From contig NZ_JAFLDT010000001.1 in NCBI RefSeq assembly GCF_017302315.1, positions 140,108-204,107 of the forward strand: a stretch of 64,000 bases of DNA. Reading direction: 5' to 3'. The position numbers and the translations under genes were made by a program. Origin of the DNA: Zoogloea sp. (lineage in GTDB: Bacteria; Pseudomonadota; Gammaproteobacteria; Burkholderiales; Rhodocyclaceae). Below the pieces are notes generated by a model. It was given only the letters and a program-made list of their open reading frames with translations, did not search any database and was not told the DNA's origin. Positions 40,758-49,906 of the stretch are shown in pieces; the first letter of the stretch is position 1; each line of letters starts with the position of its first letter.

Positions 40758-40838
40758 TTACGACGCGCGCTCACCTACGCTTACTACGCGTACTACAGCA
40801 ACGACGTCGACAGGCAGGGCGAATGCGAAAAGGGTCAT
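40758..40838 (-). CDS. ivbL: ilvBN leader peptide (valine-rich attenuator peptide)
   Basis: A 26-codon ORF starting at ATG 40838 and ending TAA at 40758. Eight of the last 17 codons are valine, clustered as VDVVAVVRVVSV. It ends 33 bases before the terminator stem. This matches the logic of the E. coli ilvB leader: low charged tRNA-Val stalls the ribosome and favours an antiterminator. The ribosome site is weak, and a 3-codon ORF (ATG 40846) overlaps its start. The assignment is by composition and position; no Ile codons occur, so control would be by Val and possibly Leu. Confidence 0.88.
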   Translation of the reverse strand: MTLFAFALPVDVVAVVRVVSVGERAS

Positions 40839-40884
40839 GAGGTCATCTACAAGACTAGCTGCGAATTATTCGCACAACAGCCCG

Positions 40885-40925
40885 AAAACACAAGCGCTAT
40901 TTTCAGACACGGATCGGCGCTTGTG
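40885..40925 (-). terminator. Terminator after fadD
   Basis: Arms CACAAGCGC (40889-40897) and GCGCTTGTG (40917-40925), 19-base loop, followed on the minus strand by TTTTC. A possible ilv promoter overlaps its end: TTGTGT, 17 bases, then AATAAT near 40868. A 13-base palindrome (GCGAATTATTCGC) sits at 40861-40873. Confidence 0.6.
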
Positions 40926-41038
40926 AAGAAATTCCGCGATCGGTCCGAGTTCGCGCAGAGAGGTGCAGCCGTACAAGCGCTACGGCGGGTGTCGCAAGAT
41001 GCGCAGTCCGGCCGCCCGTTGGATGCAATCACGCGCGC

Positions 41039-42721
41039 TCAGGCATGCCCTGAACCTTGGGACATGTCACGCAAGACCCGGCGCAGAATCTTGCCCACGT
41101 TGCTCTTCGGCAACTCGTCACGAAACTCGACGAAACGTGGCACCTTGTATCCCGTAAGCCCCGCCCGGCAGTGAGCAATCAGCGCCTCCGCCGTCAGGGC
41201 GGGGTCTTTTCGCACCACAAAGACCTTTACCGCCTCGCCGGAATGCTCGTCGGGGACACCAAGGGCAGCCACCTCCATCACACCCGGGTGTGCGGCAACC
41301 ACGTCTTCCACCTCGTTCGGATAGACGTTGAAGCCCGAGACCAGAATCATGTCTTTCTTGCGATCGACGATGCGTACAAAGCCATCATCGTCAATGGTCG
41401 CCACATCCCCCGTACGCAGATAGCCATCATGGGTAAATGTCCGGGCCGTATCCTCCGGCCGGTTGTAATAACCCTTCATGACCTGGGGGCCTTTCACGCA
41501 CAGCTCTCCAGGTATTCCCATGGAAACCTCGTACCCATCGTCATCCCGCAGGCTGACATCCGTCGAAGAAATGGGCAGTCCGATGGAATGATTGAACTCC
41601 GGGAGATCCAGCGGATTGATACAGACGGCCGGCGATGTCTCCGTGAGGCCATAGGCCTCGGCCAAGGTCTTCCCCGTTATCCGCTTCCAACGATCAGCCA
41701 CCGCCTGCTGCACCGCCATGCCTCCTCCAAGAGCCACCTTGAGTGAGCCGAAATCGAGCTTTTCGAACTCCGGATTGTTGAGCAAGGCATTGAACAAGGT
41801 ATTGACGCCAGTGATCACGGTGAATGGGTACTTGCCCAGTTCTGCGACGAAAGCCGGAATATCCCGCGGATTGGTGATCAGCACATTGCTGGCGCCGATC
41901 TTGAAGAAAGTAAGGCAATTCGCTGTGAGCGAAAAGATGTGATAGAGCGGCAGGGCCGTGATGATGACCTCTTCGCCTTCCTTAACGTAAGGACTGATCC
42001 ACGCATGGGCCTGCTGGAGATTGGCGATGATGTTGCCATGGGTGAGCATCGCCCCCTTCGCCACGCCCGTCGTCCCGCCCGTGTATTGCAGGTATGCCAA
42101 GTCATCATGGGTCATCGCCACCGGCGCCAGACCGTGGGCACTCCCCCTGTCGAGGGCGTCGCGAAACCCTACGTGCCCCGGCAGGCTCCAGGGAGGCACC
42201 ATCTTCTTCACGTGGCGAACCACCAGATTGACGAGCAGGGACTTCGGAAAACCCAGCATGTCTCCCAAGCCGGTGACGACAATGTGACGCACCGATGTAC
42301 GACCCATCACCTCGGCAAGGGTGTGCGCAAAATTCTCCATGATCACGATCGCCTCGCAACCCGAATCCCGCAACTGATGCTCAAGCTCCCGGGCCGTGTA
42401 GAGCGGATTCACGTTAACCACGGTGAATCCCGCGCGCAACACGGCGAACATGGCAACAGGATACTGAAGGCAGTTGGGCATCATCAGCGCCACCCGGGCG
42501 CCTCTGCCAAGTTTCAACTCACCCTGGAGATAGCCCGCGAATTGACGCGAAAGCGAATCAAGCTGGGCATAGCTGATGGACTTGCCCATATTGACGTAGG
42601 CAGTGCGATCCGCAAAGCGGGCGACGCTCTTCTCAAACAGATCGCCCAGGGATGCAAACTGGTTGACATCGATCTCTTCAGGAACGCCAGGGGGGTAGCT
42701 TTTCAGCCATATTTTCTTCAT
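41039..42721 (-). CDS. fadD: Long-chain fatty acid-CoA ligase
   Basis: AMP-forming acyl-CoA synthetase of 560 aa that activates fatty acids for beta-oxidation. The P-loop-like motif is [20 protein letters not shown] near residue 205. A5-type [20 protein letters not shown] and A7/A8-type [20 protein letters not shown] follow, then the C-terminal Lys motif [12 protein letters not shown]-terminal [20 protein letters not shown] is typical of proteobacterial FadD. It is a single gene with a GGAG ribosome site and a hairpin terminator. Confidence 0.93.
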   Translation of the reverse strand: MKKIWLKSYPPGVPEEIDVNQFASLGDLFEKSVARFADRTAYVNMGKSISYAQLDSLSRQFAGYLQGELKLGRGARVALMMPNCLQYPVAMFAVLRAGFTVVNVNPLYTARELEHQLRDSGCEAIVIMENFAHTLAEVMGRTSVRHIVVTGLGDMLGFPKSLLVNLVVRHVKKMVPPWSLPGHVGFRDALDRGSAHGLAPVAMTHDDLAYLQYTGGTTGVAKGAMLTHGNIIANLQQAHAWISPYVKEGEEVIITALPLYHIFSLTANCLTFFKIGASNVLITNPRDIPAFVAELGKYPFTVITGVNTLFNALLNNPEFEKLDFGSLKVALGGGMAVQQAVADRWKRITGKTLAEAYGLTETSPAVCINPLDLPEFNHSIGLPISSTDVSLRDDDGYEVSMGIPGELCVKGPQVMKGYYNRPEDTARTFTHDGYLRTGDVATIDDDGFVRIVDRKKDMILVSGFNVYPNEVEDVVAAHPGVMEVAALGVPDEHSGEAVKVFVVRKDPALTAEALIAHCRAGLTGYKVPRFVEFRDELPKSNVGKILRRVLRDMSQGSGHA

Positions 42722-42940
42722 TTTTCTGTCTCCTATGTAGTTGGTTCAAGGCCTGACCAGCCTGGTGCAGCCATCATGGGCAACATCCGAGACCAGGGAC
42801 CCGCCCTCCCCAGGCGGCCCAACACTGAAACAGTGTCGGCTTCCAACGTACTTTTCGACTGGCGCTCAAGCGCCTTGTTGTCAGGCCATCCACCCCCCTT
42901 TGGCGAGATGACCTGTTTGCAGCTTAGAGTTCGACGCCGC

Positions 42941-43387
42941 TCAAGCCTGATCCTCTGCAGGCCAGTTGCGAATGTAGTTTTTCAGCATGCGGTTCTCGAA
43001 GCTCTGCTCTTCCAGAACGGCCTTGGCCACATCGTGGAACGACACCACACCCATCAACACCCCGTCATCCATGACCGGGAGATAACGCTGATGGTGCTCC
43101 ACCATCTGCCTGCGCAGCTCATCCATCTCCATATTCGGCGCTGCGACCACAGGATCCTTGAGCATTGCATCCTCGACAGACAAAGACTGCCAATCGACGC
43201 CGGCCTTTTTTGTGGCGACCAGAACCTCGCGGAAGGTCAGCAACCCCGCCATGCGACCCTTGTCAAAAACAACCAGGGATCCGACATCCTGCTCCGTCAT
43301 CACCTCAACTGCGTCCAAGAGCGTCTTGTTGGTGGCAACGGTGAACAACACCTTACCCTTGATCGCGAGAATTTCACTGACCAGCAT
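42941..43387 (-). CDS. CBS-pair domain protein
   Basis: A 148-aa protein from ATG 43387 (AAGGA ribosome site), made almost only of two CBS motifs, about residues 5-65 (FTVATNKTLLDAVEVMTEQD; GLLTFREVL) and 75-130 (PVVAAPNMEMDELRRQMVEH; GVVSFHDVAKAVL). CBS pairs bind adenine nucleotides and usually regulate partner proteins. No partner domain is attached, so the target is unknown. The 219 bases after it hold small hairpins (GGCGCT/AGCGCC; ACACTG/CAGTGT) but no gene. Confidence 0.88.
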   Translation of the reverse strand: MLVSEILAIKGKVLFTVATNKTLLDAVEVMTEQDVGSLVVFDKGRMAGLLTFREVLVATKKAGVDWQSLSVEDAMLKDPVVAAPNMEMDELRRQMVEHHQRYLPVMDDGVLMGVVSFHDVAKAVLEEQSFENRMLKNYIRNWPAEDQA

Positions 43388-43591
43388 TTTATTTTCCTTT
43401 TCTAGGCGCACATCCGCCGGAACTCTACTGCCCACGATGGTATTCGATTGCAGGCGACGGCGCAAAGCATCGGAAAGTCAGGAAATACCCCTACCGCAAG
43501 CTCCCGCATGGGACGCGCCTTGCAGCATCAGGAGCAATCCGGCTCCGAAGTCACGCCCACCCCATTGGGGACAGGCAAGTCAGTCCTGGCG

Positions 43592-43915
43592 TCAGCGTTC
43601 GAGATACTGCAGCTTGTCGGCAACGCCACGCCACTCATCGGCATCGGCGGGAGGCTCCTTGCGCTCGACAATCGGCACCCACTTTGCCGCAAGTTCCGCA
43701 TTCAGAGCAATGAAGGCCTCCTGATCAGCAGGCACATCATCCTCCGCAAAAATCGCCTCGGCCGGACACTCAGCGACACACAGGGTGCAGTCGATGCACT
43801 CCTCCGGATCGATTACCAGAAAATTGGGCCCCTCACGAAAGCAGTCGACCGGACATACATCCACGCAGTCGGTGTACTTGCAGCGGATGCAATTTTCAGT
43901 AACGACGTAAGTCAT
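43592..43915 (-). CDS. fdxA: Ferredoxin FdxA (3Fe-4S/4Fe-4S, 7Fe type)
   Basis: Small electron carrier of 107 aa from ATG 43915, with GGAG eight bases upstream. The N-terminal cluster region reads [20 protein letters not shown], in which the spacing between the first Cys residues fits a 3Fe-4S site. The second region, [16 protein letters not shown], fits the 4Fe-4S site. The C-terminal 45 residues are the extension typical of Azotobacter-type 7Fe ferredoxins. It is divergent from trxA. Confidence 0.93.
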   Translation of the reverse strand: MTYVVTENCIRCKYTDCVDVCPVDCFREGPNFLVIDPEECIDCTLCVAECPAEAIFAEDDVPADQEAFIALNAELAAKWVPIVERKEPPADADEWRGVADKLQYLER

Positions 43916-44248
43916 CGGGCGCGCTCCTGTTGTTTGAATTGTCACCGCCCGGGCAGCGACAAATTCACGTAAAGATATCGAGGGCCAGCAATATACCCCA
44001 TCGGACGGGACTTAAGAGGGCGCCTGGCACGGCCCCCCCGAAAAGCCAGACAGCCCCCGCCGAAAATTGTTCCGAGTGTGCCACCGTTACCACATCTCAT
44101 GGGGTGTGGCGAGAAAAGCGCTTTTCTTGCTACTGATTATTCGCTAGCATCCCGCTATCTTGTCTTGTCGCCCGAGTTGCGGGGTTCCCCTCCGGAACAC
44201 GTTCCCCACCCGCGGTGACACCTTAAAAATCCCCTGATGCGAGGAATC
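43916..44248. other. Intergenic region between fdxA and trxA with a 16-bp palindrome
   Basis: 333 bases with no convincing ORF. It must hold divergent promoters for fdxA and trxA. A perfect 16-base palindrome AGAAAAGCGCTTTTCT lies at 44112-44127, about 120 bases before the trxA start. I find no clear -35/-10 pair. Confidence 0.6.
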
Positions 44249-44575
44249 ATGAGCGAACATATCCATTACGTCACCGATGCGAACTTCGAAGCGGAGGTTC
44301 TGCAGTCCACCAGCCCCGTGCTGGTAGATTACTGGGCAGAGTGGTGTGGTCCGTGCAAGATGATCGCCCCTATCCTTGACGAAGTCGCGAAGGAATACAC
44401 TGGCAAGCTCAAGGTCGCCAAACTCAATATCGACGAAAATCAGGAAACCCCCGCCAAGTACGGTATCCGTGGCATTCCCACGCTGATGCTGTTCAAGGGC
44501 GGCAACATCGAAGCCACCAAGGTGGGTGCGCTTTCGAAGTCGCAACTTGCCGCCTTCATTGACAGCCACCTCTGA
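44249..44575 (+). CDS. trxA: Thioredoxin 1
   Basis: General cytoplasmic disulfide reductase of 108 aa from ATG 44249 ([20 protein letters not shown]), with GAGG eight bases upstream. The active site is [15 protein letters not shown], and the cis-Pro segment is [12 protein letters not shown]. trxA directly upstream of rho is the conserved proteobacterial order. In-frame ATG 44237 would add four residues. Confidence 0.97.
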   Translation: MSEHIHYVTDANFEAEVLQSTSPVLVDYWAEWCGPCKMIAPILDEVAKEYTGKLKVAKLNIDENQETPAKYGIRGIPTLMLFKGGNIEATKVGALSKSQLAAFIDSHL

Positions 44576-44682
44576 TCGGCATACTCTTTCCAAAGTAGTC
44601 TTTGCTTAGCGGCGCCATCGGGGCGAACCACCCGGCCAGCCCGGCGCCGCTTCACAGTTCGAGCACATCTGTTGCCGTACTA

Positions 44683-44737
44683 GCTGTTTCCTGCTGTTCC
44701 CATACCCCTCCCAATCTCTCTCCCACCGCTGCCTGCC
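44683..44737 (+). promoter_or_regulatory. C-rich, G-poor leader of rho (possible rut site)
   Basis: The 55 bases before the rho start are dominated by C and T with few G, for example CCCATACCCCTCCC, and are preceded by a GGCGCC-flanked hairpin at about 44610-44648. Unstructured C-rich RNA is what Rho binds, and rho is known to be autogenously attenuated in E. coli. The role here is inference. Confidence 0.4.
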
Positions 44738-45997
44738 ATGCACCTCTCGGAGCTCAAGTCTCTCCACGTCGGCCAATTGCTCGAAATGGCCATTGCCAAC
44801 GACATCGAAGGCGCCAACCGCCTGCGCAAGCAGGAACTGGTCTTTGCGCTGCTCAAGAACCGCGCCAAGAAAGGCGAGCCGATCTACGGCGACGGCGTGA
44901 TGGAGGTCTTGCCCGACGGCTTCGGCTTCCTGCGGTCGCCCGACACCTCCTACCTCGCCGGCACCGACGACATTTATGTGTCGCCAAGCCAGATTCGCAG
45001 GTTCAACCTGCATACCGGCGATACGGTCGAGGGAGAGATCCGGACCCCGAAGGACGGTGAGCGCTACTTTGCCCTCGTCAAGGTCGACAAGGTCAACTTC
45101 GAGCCACCGGAAGCCTCCAAGCACAAGATTCTCTTCGAGAACCTCACCCCGCTCCACCCCAACCAGTGCCTCAAGCTGGAAAGGGACATCCGGGCCGAGG
45201 AAAACATCACCTCCCGCGTGATCGACATGATCTCCCCCATCGGCAAGGGCCAGCGCGGTCTGCTGGTGGCCCCGCCGAAAAGCGGCAAGACGGTGATGCT
45301 GCAGCACATTGCCCACTCGATCACTTCAAACCACCCCGACGTGGTGGTGATCGTACTGCTGATCGATGAACGCCCCGAGGAGGTGACTGAGATGCAGCGC
45401 TCGGTCAAGGGCGAAGTCGTGGCCTCGACCTTTGACGAACCCGCCATCCGCCACGTGCAAGTGGCCGAGATGGTCATCGAGAAGGCCAAGCGCCTGGTGG
45501 AGCACAAGAAGGACGTGGTCATCCTCCTGGACTCGCTGACCCGCCTGGCACGTGCCTACAACACCGTGGTGCCTGCCTCCGGCAAGGTACTGACCGGTGG
45601 TGTGGACGCCAACGCCCTGCAGAAGCCGAAGCGCTTCTTCGGCGCCGCTCGCAACATCGAGGAAGGCGGCTCGTTGACCATCATCGCCACCGCCCTGATC
45701 GACACCGGCAGCCGCATGGATGACGTGATCTACGAAGAGTTCAAGGGCACCGGCAACATGGAAATCCACCTTGACCGGCGCATGGCGGAAAAGCGGGTCT
45801 ACCCCGCCATCAACGTCAACCGCTCGGGCACCCGGCGCGAGGAGCTCCTGCTCAAGTCCGACGTCCTGCAAAAGGTCTGGGTACTGCGCAAATTGCTGTA
45901 CGGCATGGATGACATCGATGCGATGGAGTTTCTGCTGGACAAAATCAAGGCGACGAAGAACAACGGCGAATTCTTCGACGCCATGCGCCGCGGCTAA
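44738..45997 (+). CDS. rho: Transcription termination factor Rho
   Basis: Hexameric RNA-dependent ATPase and helicase, 419 aa, the usual length. The N-terminal RNA-binding fold includes [20 protein letters not shown]. The Walker A motif is [13 protein letters not shown] near residue 175 and Walker B is [16 protein letters not shown]. The Q-loop/R-loop region is [20 protein letters not shown]. There is no insertion in the N-terminal domain. It is cotranscribed with or just downstream of trxA. Confidence 0.98.
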   Translation: MHLSELKSLHVGQLLEMAIANDIEGANRLRKQELVFALLKNRAKKGEPIYGDGVMEVLPDGFGFLRSPDTSYLAGTDDIYVSPSQIRRFNLHTGDTVEGEIRTPKDGERYFALVKVDKVNFEPPEASKHKILFENLTPLHPNQCLKLERDIRAEENITSRVIDMISPIGKGQRGLLVAPPKSGKTVMLQHIAHSITSNHPDVVVIVLLIDERPEEVTEMQRSVKGEVVASTFDEPAIRHVQVAEMVIEKAKRLVEHKKDVVILLDSLTRLARAYNTVVPASGKVLTGGVDANALQKPKRFFGAARNIEEGGSLTIIATALIDTGSRMDDVIYEEFKGTGNMEIHLDRRMAEKRVYPAINVNRSGTRREELLLKSDVLQKVWVLRKLLYGMDDIDAMEFLLDKIKATKNNGEFFDAMRRG

Positions 45998-46023
45998 GCC
46001 CCGACGCAGACTGGCCATCGCCC

Positions 46024-46070
46024 CGCCCGGGCTGCACACAGTGGATCTCACCGGCCGTGCAGCCCGGGCG
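46024..46070 (+). terminator. Hairpin downstream of rho
   Basis: A 14-bp perfect stem (46024-46037 and 46057-46070) with a 19-base loop, followed by AGTTCGTTTA. The stem is very stable, but the T tract is poor. Confidence 0.6.
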
Positions 46071-46167
46071 AGTTCGTTTACGACCCTGACCAACTCCGGT
46101 CGGGAAGCCGCCAGAACAAAACGCTGGCCCCGGGGAGCGGCTACCATTACAATGCGCGCCGCTGGAT

Positions 46168-46252
46168 GCGGGGTTGGCGGAATTGGTAGACGCACTGGAT
46201 TTAGGTTCCAGCGCCGCAAGGCGTGAGGGTTCGAGTCCCTTGCCCCGCACCA
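46168..46252 (+). tRNA. tRNA-Leu (anticodon TAG)
   Basis: 85 bases including an encoded CCA. The acceptor arms GCGGGG and CCCCGC pair. The anticodon stem CTGGA/TCCAG (46195-46199 and 46207-46211) encloses a 7-base loop with TAG at 46202-46204. A long variable arm (GCGCCGCAAGGCG region) marks a class II leucine tRNA, and the T arm has GGTTCGAGTCC. No integrase or attachment repeat is seen beside it. Confidence 0.95.
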
Positions 46253-46355
46253 CCAGCGCGCCCTGAAGACACGCCCGCGCCACTCCACGGGCATCGCGCC
46301 GGCCGGCACCTCCGTCAGCCGACGCCTTCTTCACCGCGTCCTTCCGTACGCCCCT

Positions 46356-47789
46356 TCAGTCTTCCCCATAACCCAGGACCGCCTTCACCTCGAGGAACTC
46401 CTCGATCCCGAAAGCGCCCCACTCCCGCCCCAGACCCGACTGCCTGTAGCCCCCGAACGGCCCCGCCAGATCAATGGGGGCACCGTTGAGATGCACATTA
46501 CCGGTACGCAGGCGACGGGCCACTGCGCGTGCCCGCCCCAGGTCCGACGAGGACACGTAACCCGAGAGGCCATACACCGTGTCGTTGGCGATGCGGATGG
46601 CGTCCTCCTCATCCTTGTAGGTCAGGATGGACAGCACCGGGCCGAAGATCTCCTCCCGGGCGATGGTCATGGTCGGCGTCACACCGCTGAAGATCGTCGG
46701 CCGAGCGAAGAAACCTCGCTCCATCCCGTCCGGTCTGCCCGGGCCGCCGGCCACCAGCTTTCCACCTTCAGCAAGCCCCGTGGCAATCAGCGCCTGTACA
46801 CGCTCGAACTGTGCCCGGTTGGCCAGCGGCCCCATGGTCGTACCGTCCGCATCCGGATCGCCCACCACAACGCGGGACAGCGCTGCGGCAGCAATCTCCT
46901 CCACCTCCGCGAGCCGTGCCTCAGGCACCAGCATCCGGGACGGCGCGTTACAGTTCTGACCCGTGTTGGTCATCAGTGTCAGCACGCCCAGTTTCACCAT
47001 GCGCGGAAAATCCGCATCGTCGAGCAGGATGTTGGCGGACTTGCCGCCCAGCTCCAGAGCGACCTTCTTGATGGTATCGGCGGCGCTCTTCATGACCTGC
47101 TTGCCGGCCCGGGTGGATCCGGTAAAGGACACCATGTCCACATCCGGATGGGCACACAGGGGCGCGCCGACACCGGGGCCGTCGCCATTGACGAGATTGA
47201 ACACACCCTCCGGCACCCCGGCCTCGTCAAGGATTTCGGCCAGGATGATCGCCGACAGGGGCGCCAGCTCGGACGGCTTGAGCACCATGGTGCAGCCTGC
47301 CGCCAGAGCCGGCGCCACCTTGCAGGCCATCTGGTTGGCTGGCCAGTTCCACGGCGTGATCAGCGCGCAAACGCCGATGGGCTCGCGCAGGATGCGCGTG
47401 GTGCCGCGACTGTGCTCGAAAGGGAAATCCGCCAGTGCGGCTGCCGCCGCCTTGAAGTGGGCCAGGCCGGAGCCCGACTGGGCGCTGCCGGCCAGATGCT
47501 TGTATGGCGCCCCCATTTCGGCTGAGATGGCCCGGGCCATGTCCTCGTAACGCGCCTTGTAGGCGGCACAGATGCGCTGCAGCAAGTCGAGCCGTGCTTC
47601 CCGGGTGCTGGCGGAGAACGCGGGAAAGGCCGCACGGGCCGCAGCCACGGCGCGCACCGCGTCTTCCGGCCCGCCGAGGGCGATGGTGCCGACCGCAGCT
47701 TCGGTGGCAGGGTTGATGACATCGAACCGGGCAGGGCTGGTCGTGTCGACCCACTGGCCACCGATGTAGAACTGATGATGATGGGGCAT
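46356..47789 (-). CDS. NAD(P)-dependent aldehyde dehydrogenase family protein
   Basis: A 477-aa ALDH-superfamily enzyme. The cofactor and active-site blocks are complete: ITPWNWPANQMACKVAPALA, FTGSTRAGKQVMKSAAD, LELGGKSANILLDDAD with the general-base Glu, and MTNTGQNCNAPSRMLVP with the nucleophilic Cys. The N-terminal HHH run (MPHHHQFYIGGQW) may bind metal but is probably incidental. The substrate is not decidable; the sequence most resembles broad-specificity medium-chain or aromatic aldehyde oxidisers. It is a single gene, convergent with tRNA-Leu. Confidence 0.88.
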   Translation of the reverse strand: MPHHHQFYIGGQWVDTTSPARFDVINPATEAAVGTIALGGPEDAVRAVAAARAAFPAFSASTREARLDLLQRICAAYKARYEDMARAISAEMGAPYKHLAGSAQSGSGLAHFKAAAAALADFPFEHSRGTTRILREPIGVCALITPWNWPANQMACKVAPALAAGCTMVLKPSELAPLSAIILAEILDEAGVPEGVFNLVNGDGPGVGAPLCAHPDVDMVSFTGSTRAGKQVMKSAADTIKKVALELGGKSANILLDDADFPRMVKLGVLTLMTNTGQNCNAPSRMLVPEARLAEVEEIAAAALSRVVVGDPDADGTTMGPLANRAQFERVQALIATGLAEGGKLVAGGPGRPDGMERGFFARPTIFSGVTPTMTIAREEIFGPVLSILTYKDEEDAIRIANDTVYGLSGYVSSSDLGRARAVARRLRTGNVHLNGAPIDLAGPFGGYRQSGLGREWGAFGIEEFLEVKAVLGYGED

Positions 47790-47860
47790 GCTCTCCGTCC
47801 TCTGTTGTTATCGAAGCGGAGAGAAAGTACAGGAAACCGAGCACTGGCGTGAAGCCCTCG

Positions 47861-48766
47861 TCAGCCGCGCAGGGTCTCGGGATGCCGCGGAGCTCGGTAG
47901 AAGGCCATCACCCGGCGCACGTATTCCTGGGTTTCCGCGAAGGGAGGAACCCCCCGGTAGCGCGCCACATTGCCCTCACCGGCGTTGTAGGCCGCGGCAG
48001 CCAGGGCCACGTCGCCCTTGAAGTGCTGCAGCAACCAGCGCAGATAGGCCAGCCCACCCCGGACGTTCTGCTCGGGATCCAATGCATCGCGAACGCCAAA
48101 GCGCTCGGCTGTATCCGGAATCAACTGCATCAGACCGAGGGCATTCTTGGGAGAGCGGGCGGCAGCGTCGAAGTTCGACTCGGTTCGTACAATCGCCAAA
48201 GCAAGCCGGGGATCGACACTGAAACGCGGGGCCAGCTTCTGGACCATCTGGGCATGGCGGCGCTTGTCCGCCGGCAGCGCCTTGATGAATCGTTCCACCA
48301 CCTCGTGGGGCACGGCTTCCCCGTTATCGATGGCAAGCATCACCTCCGGCGCCTTGCCTGAAACCAGGCAATCGGGGAGCTTCTCGGCGGCAACCAGGGG
48401 CTCCACCAGGCTCTGTGCTTTCTCATGGCCGCGCTGGGCAGCGATGGACAGCAGGGTATTGGCCACCTGACCATCCCTTGCCACGCCTCGGCCCAGCAGG
48501 TAAAGGCGACCAAGACGATACTGACCTTCAACACTGCCATCCCGGGCAGCGGCGCAAAAATGGGCCGCTGCCACACCAGGCTGACGGCCCACCTCCGCCC
48601 GATGCCCAGTCTCGAGGAGCCGGGCCAGTGCGGGGGGTTCGTCGCTCCACTCCGGCGCCTCCACCCCCTCCACATCACGGCCTGATGCCTGCACACCCAA
48701 GGCCGTACAGGCCAAAGTGGCGGCGAGGATGAGGCGGTGGAGACCGGCGAAGCGGGAAATGATCAT
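47861..48766 (-). CDS. Lytic murein transglycosylase (SLT domain) with Sel1-like repeats
   Basis: A 301-aa exported protein with a signal peptide (residues about 1-27, LILAATLACTALGVQASG). Residues about 55-120 contain Sel1-like alpha/alpha repeats (VEGQYRLGRLYLLGRGVARD; NTLLSIAAQRGHEKAQSLVE). The C-terminal transglycosylase domain has the catalytic Glu in LAIVRTESNFDAAARSPKNA, followed by GLMQLIPDTAERFGV and AAAAYNAGEGNVARYRGVPP. It cleaves peptidoglycan to anhydromuropeptides, possibly for insertion of envelope machines. The 153 bases upstream hold no evident gene. Confidence 0.9.
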   Translation of the reverse strand: MIISRFAGLHRLILAATLACTALGVQASGRDVEGVEAPEWSDEPPALARLLETGHRAEVGRQPGVAAAHFCAAARDGSVEGQYRLGRLYLLGRGVARDGQVANTLLSIAAQRGHEKAQSLVEPLVAAEKLPDCLVSGKAPEVMLAIDNGEAVPHEVVERFIKALPADKRRHAQMVQKLAPRFSVDPRLALAIVRTESNFDAAARSPKNALGLMQLIPDTAERFGVRDALDPEQNVRGGLAYLRWLLQHFKGDVALAAAAYNAGEGNVARYRGVPPFAETQEYVRRVMAFYRAPRHPETLRG

Positions 48767-48919
48767 CGGGGGTGGGGCAAGGTGAATTCAGAGCCCGTAT
48801 GATGACGGCCTTCACCGTCGCGTCCCGTGACGGAATCGTGTCTCCGCACGACTTGTGTCGCCTCCCGCGATCAATTTCACATTCCCGCGCACTCAAGATC
48901 ATTGTCACCACTGCGGCGA

Positions 48920-49906
48920 TCAGACCTCCTTGATCTCCAGGAAGACCTGAGTCTGGTTGAGAAGCAGATAAGCGATCTCCCCGAAGGTCATCGCCCCCCC
49001 TGGCGCGGAGCCCTTCCGCCCCTCAAGGCCGCAATAGAGGTAATTGAGAATGCAGTTGCACGACCAAAGGACGTTCACTGCATCAGCTCCCGGTTCATCG
49101 TCCGCGGCAAAATCCACCGGTTCAGCAAGGCGGTACGCCACGTCACCAAACACTGGCGCGTAGAAGTCCACCCGTCCGGCATCCCGGTCGACGCCTTTGA
49201 TCGATACGTTGACCGACGCGCCGCCATAATCTGCGACGAGGGGCAGACGCAGATCCGCACGGTTTGCATCCAGATACGCCGCCAGCGTGGTTTCCACGCC
49301 ATCCACGGAACACCGACCCGCCGAAAAACCCGTTTCCGGGAAGCGCAGCAGCCCGCCTTCACCCTGGCGCATGCGATTGGCAATATGAACATGGGCGTAG
49401 CGCTGGGGCGGCAGGGGAACATGCATCACCACCGCCCGCTCCGTGTCGAAAGCCAGTTCGGGGCCGCTCACCACCGCGGGTGCCACCCGACCCAAATCGT
49501 CCAGGTGGCAGCCGGCAATCCAACCCACCACCGGCTTCATGAACATGTCCTCGAACTCCGGTGCCTTGCGGGCATAGAGGGAGTGGGTGGCCGAAAAGGC
49601 AGGAATGATGATCAGACTGAAACCGTTGGCCGGTGCATCCGCGCATAGATGGCTGATGCTGGTGATATCGTAGCTGCGAATCTCCGGTGCCCCGGCATCC
49701 GTCGGAATATGCGTCACGAAGAGCCGCTCACGACTCACCTGCCCCCCTTCATCCCCCATGAAGTAGGGAATCGTGCCGCCTATCCACTGACCGGAAGGAA
49801 GAAGACGCAGCAAAGCCTCGTCACCCGCAACCATCAGACAACGACCAGCCTCGATCAGCCTGGCAACCTCATCGGGCAACATCAATCCATTCTTCAGCGG
49901 GCTCAT
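48920..49906 (-). CDS. FIST-like protein of unknown function
   Basis: A 328-aa soluble protein that I do not recognise by name. The central region (FSLIIIPAFSATHSLYARKA, residues about 95-115) and the end resemble FIST-type sensory domains: VLWSCNCILNYLYCG near 280, then TFGEIAYLLLNQTQVFLEIK at the C-terminus, like the FIST_C ending with GE and NQT. An early GGTIPYFMGDEGG segment near residue 42 suits a glycine-rich ligand or nucleotide loop. Three Cys near 283-292 could bind metal. The start overlaps the preceding gene's stop in an ATGA arrangement, so the two are translated together. A sensing role is inference. Confidence 0.6.
   Translation of the reverse strand: MSPLKNGLMLPDEVARLIEAGRCLMVAGDEALLRLLPSGQWIGGTIPYFMGDEGGQVSRERLFVTHIPTDAGAPEIRSYDITSISHLCADAPANGFSLIIIPAFSATHSLYARKAPEFEDMFMKPVVGWIAGCHLDDLGRVAPAVVSGPELAFDTERAVVMHVPLPPQRYAHVHIANRMRQGEGGLLRFPETGFSAGRCSVDGVETTLAAYLDANRADLRLPLVADYGGASVNVSIKGVDRDAGRVDFYAPVFGDVAYRLAEPVDFAADDEPGADAVNVLWSCNCILNYLYCGLEGRKGSAPGGAMTFGEIAYLLLNQTQVFLEIKEV

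Noticed and set aside
46253-46355. Genomic-island attachment site at the 3' end of tRNA-Leu
   Set aside because: No integrase, no repeated tRNA end and no change of gene type nearby.
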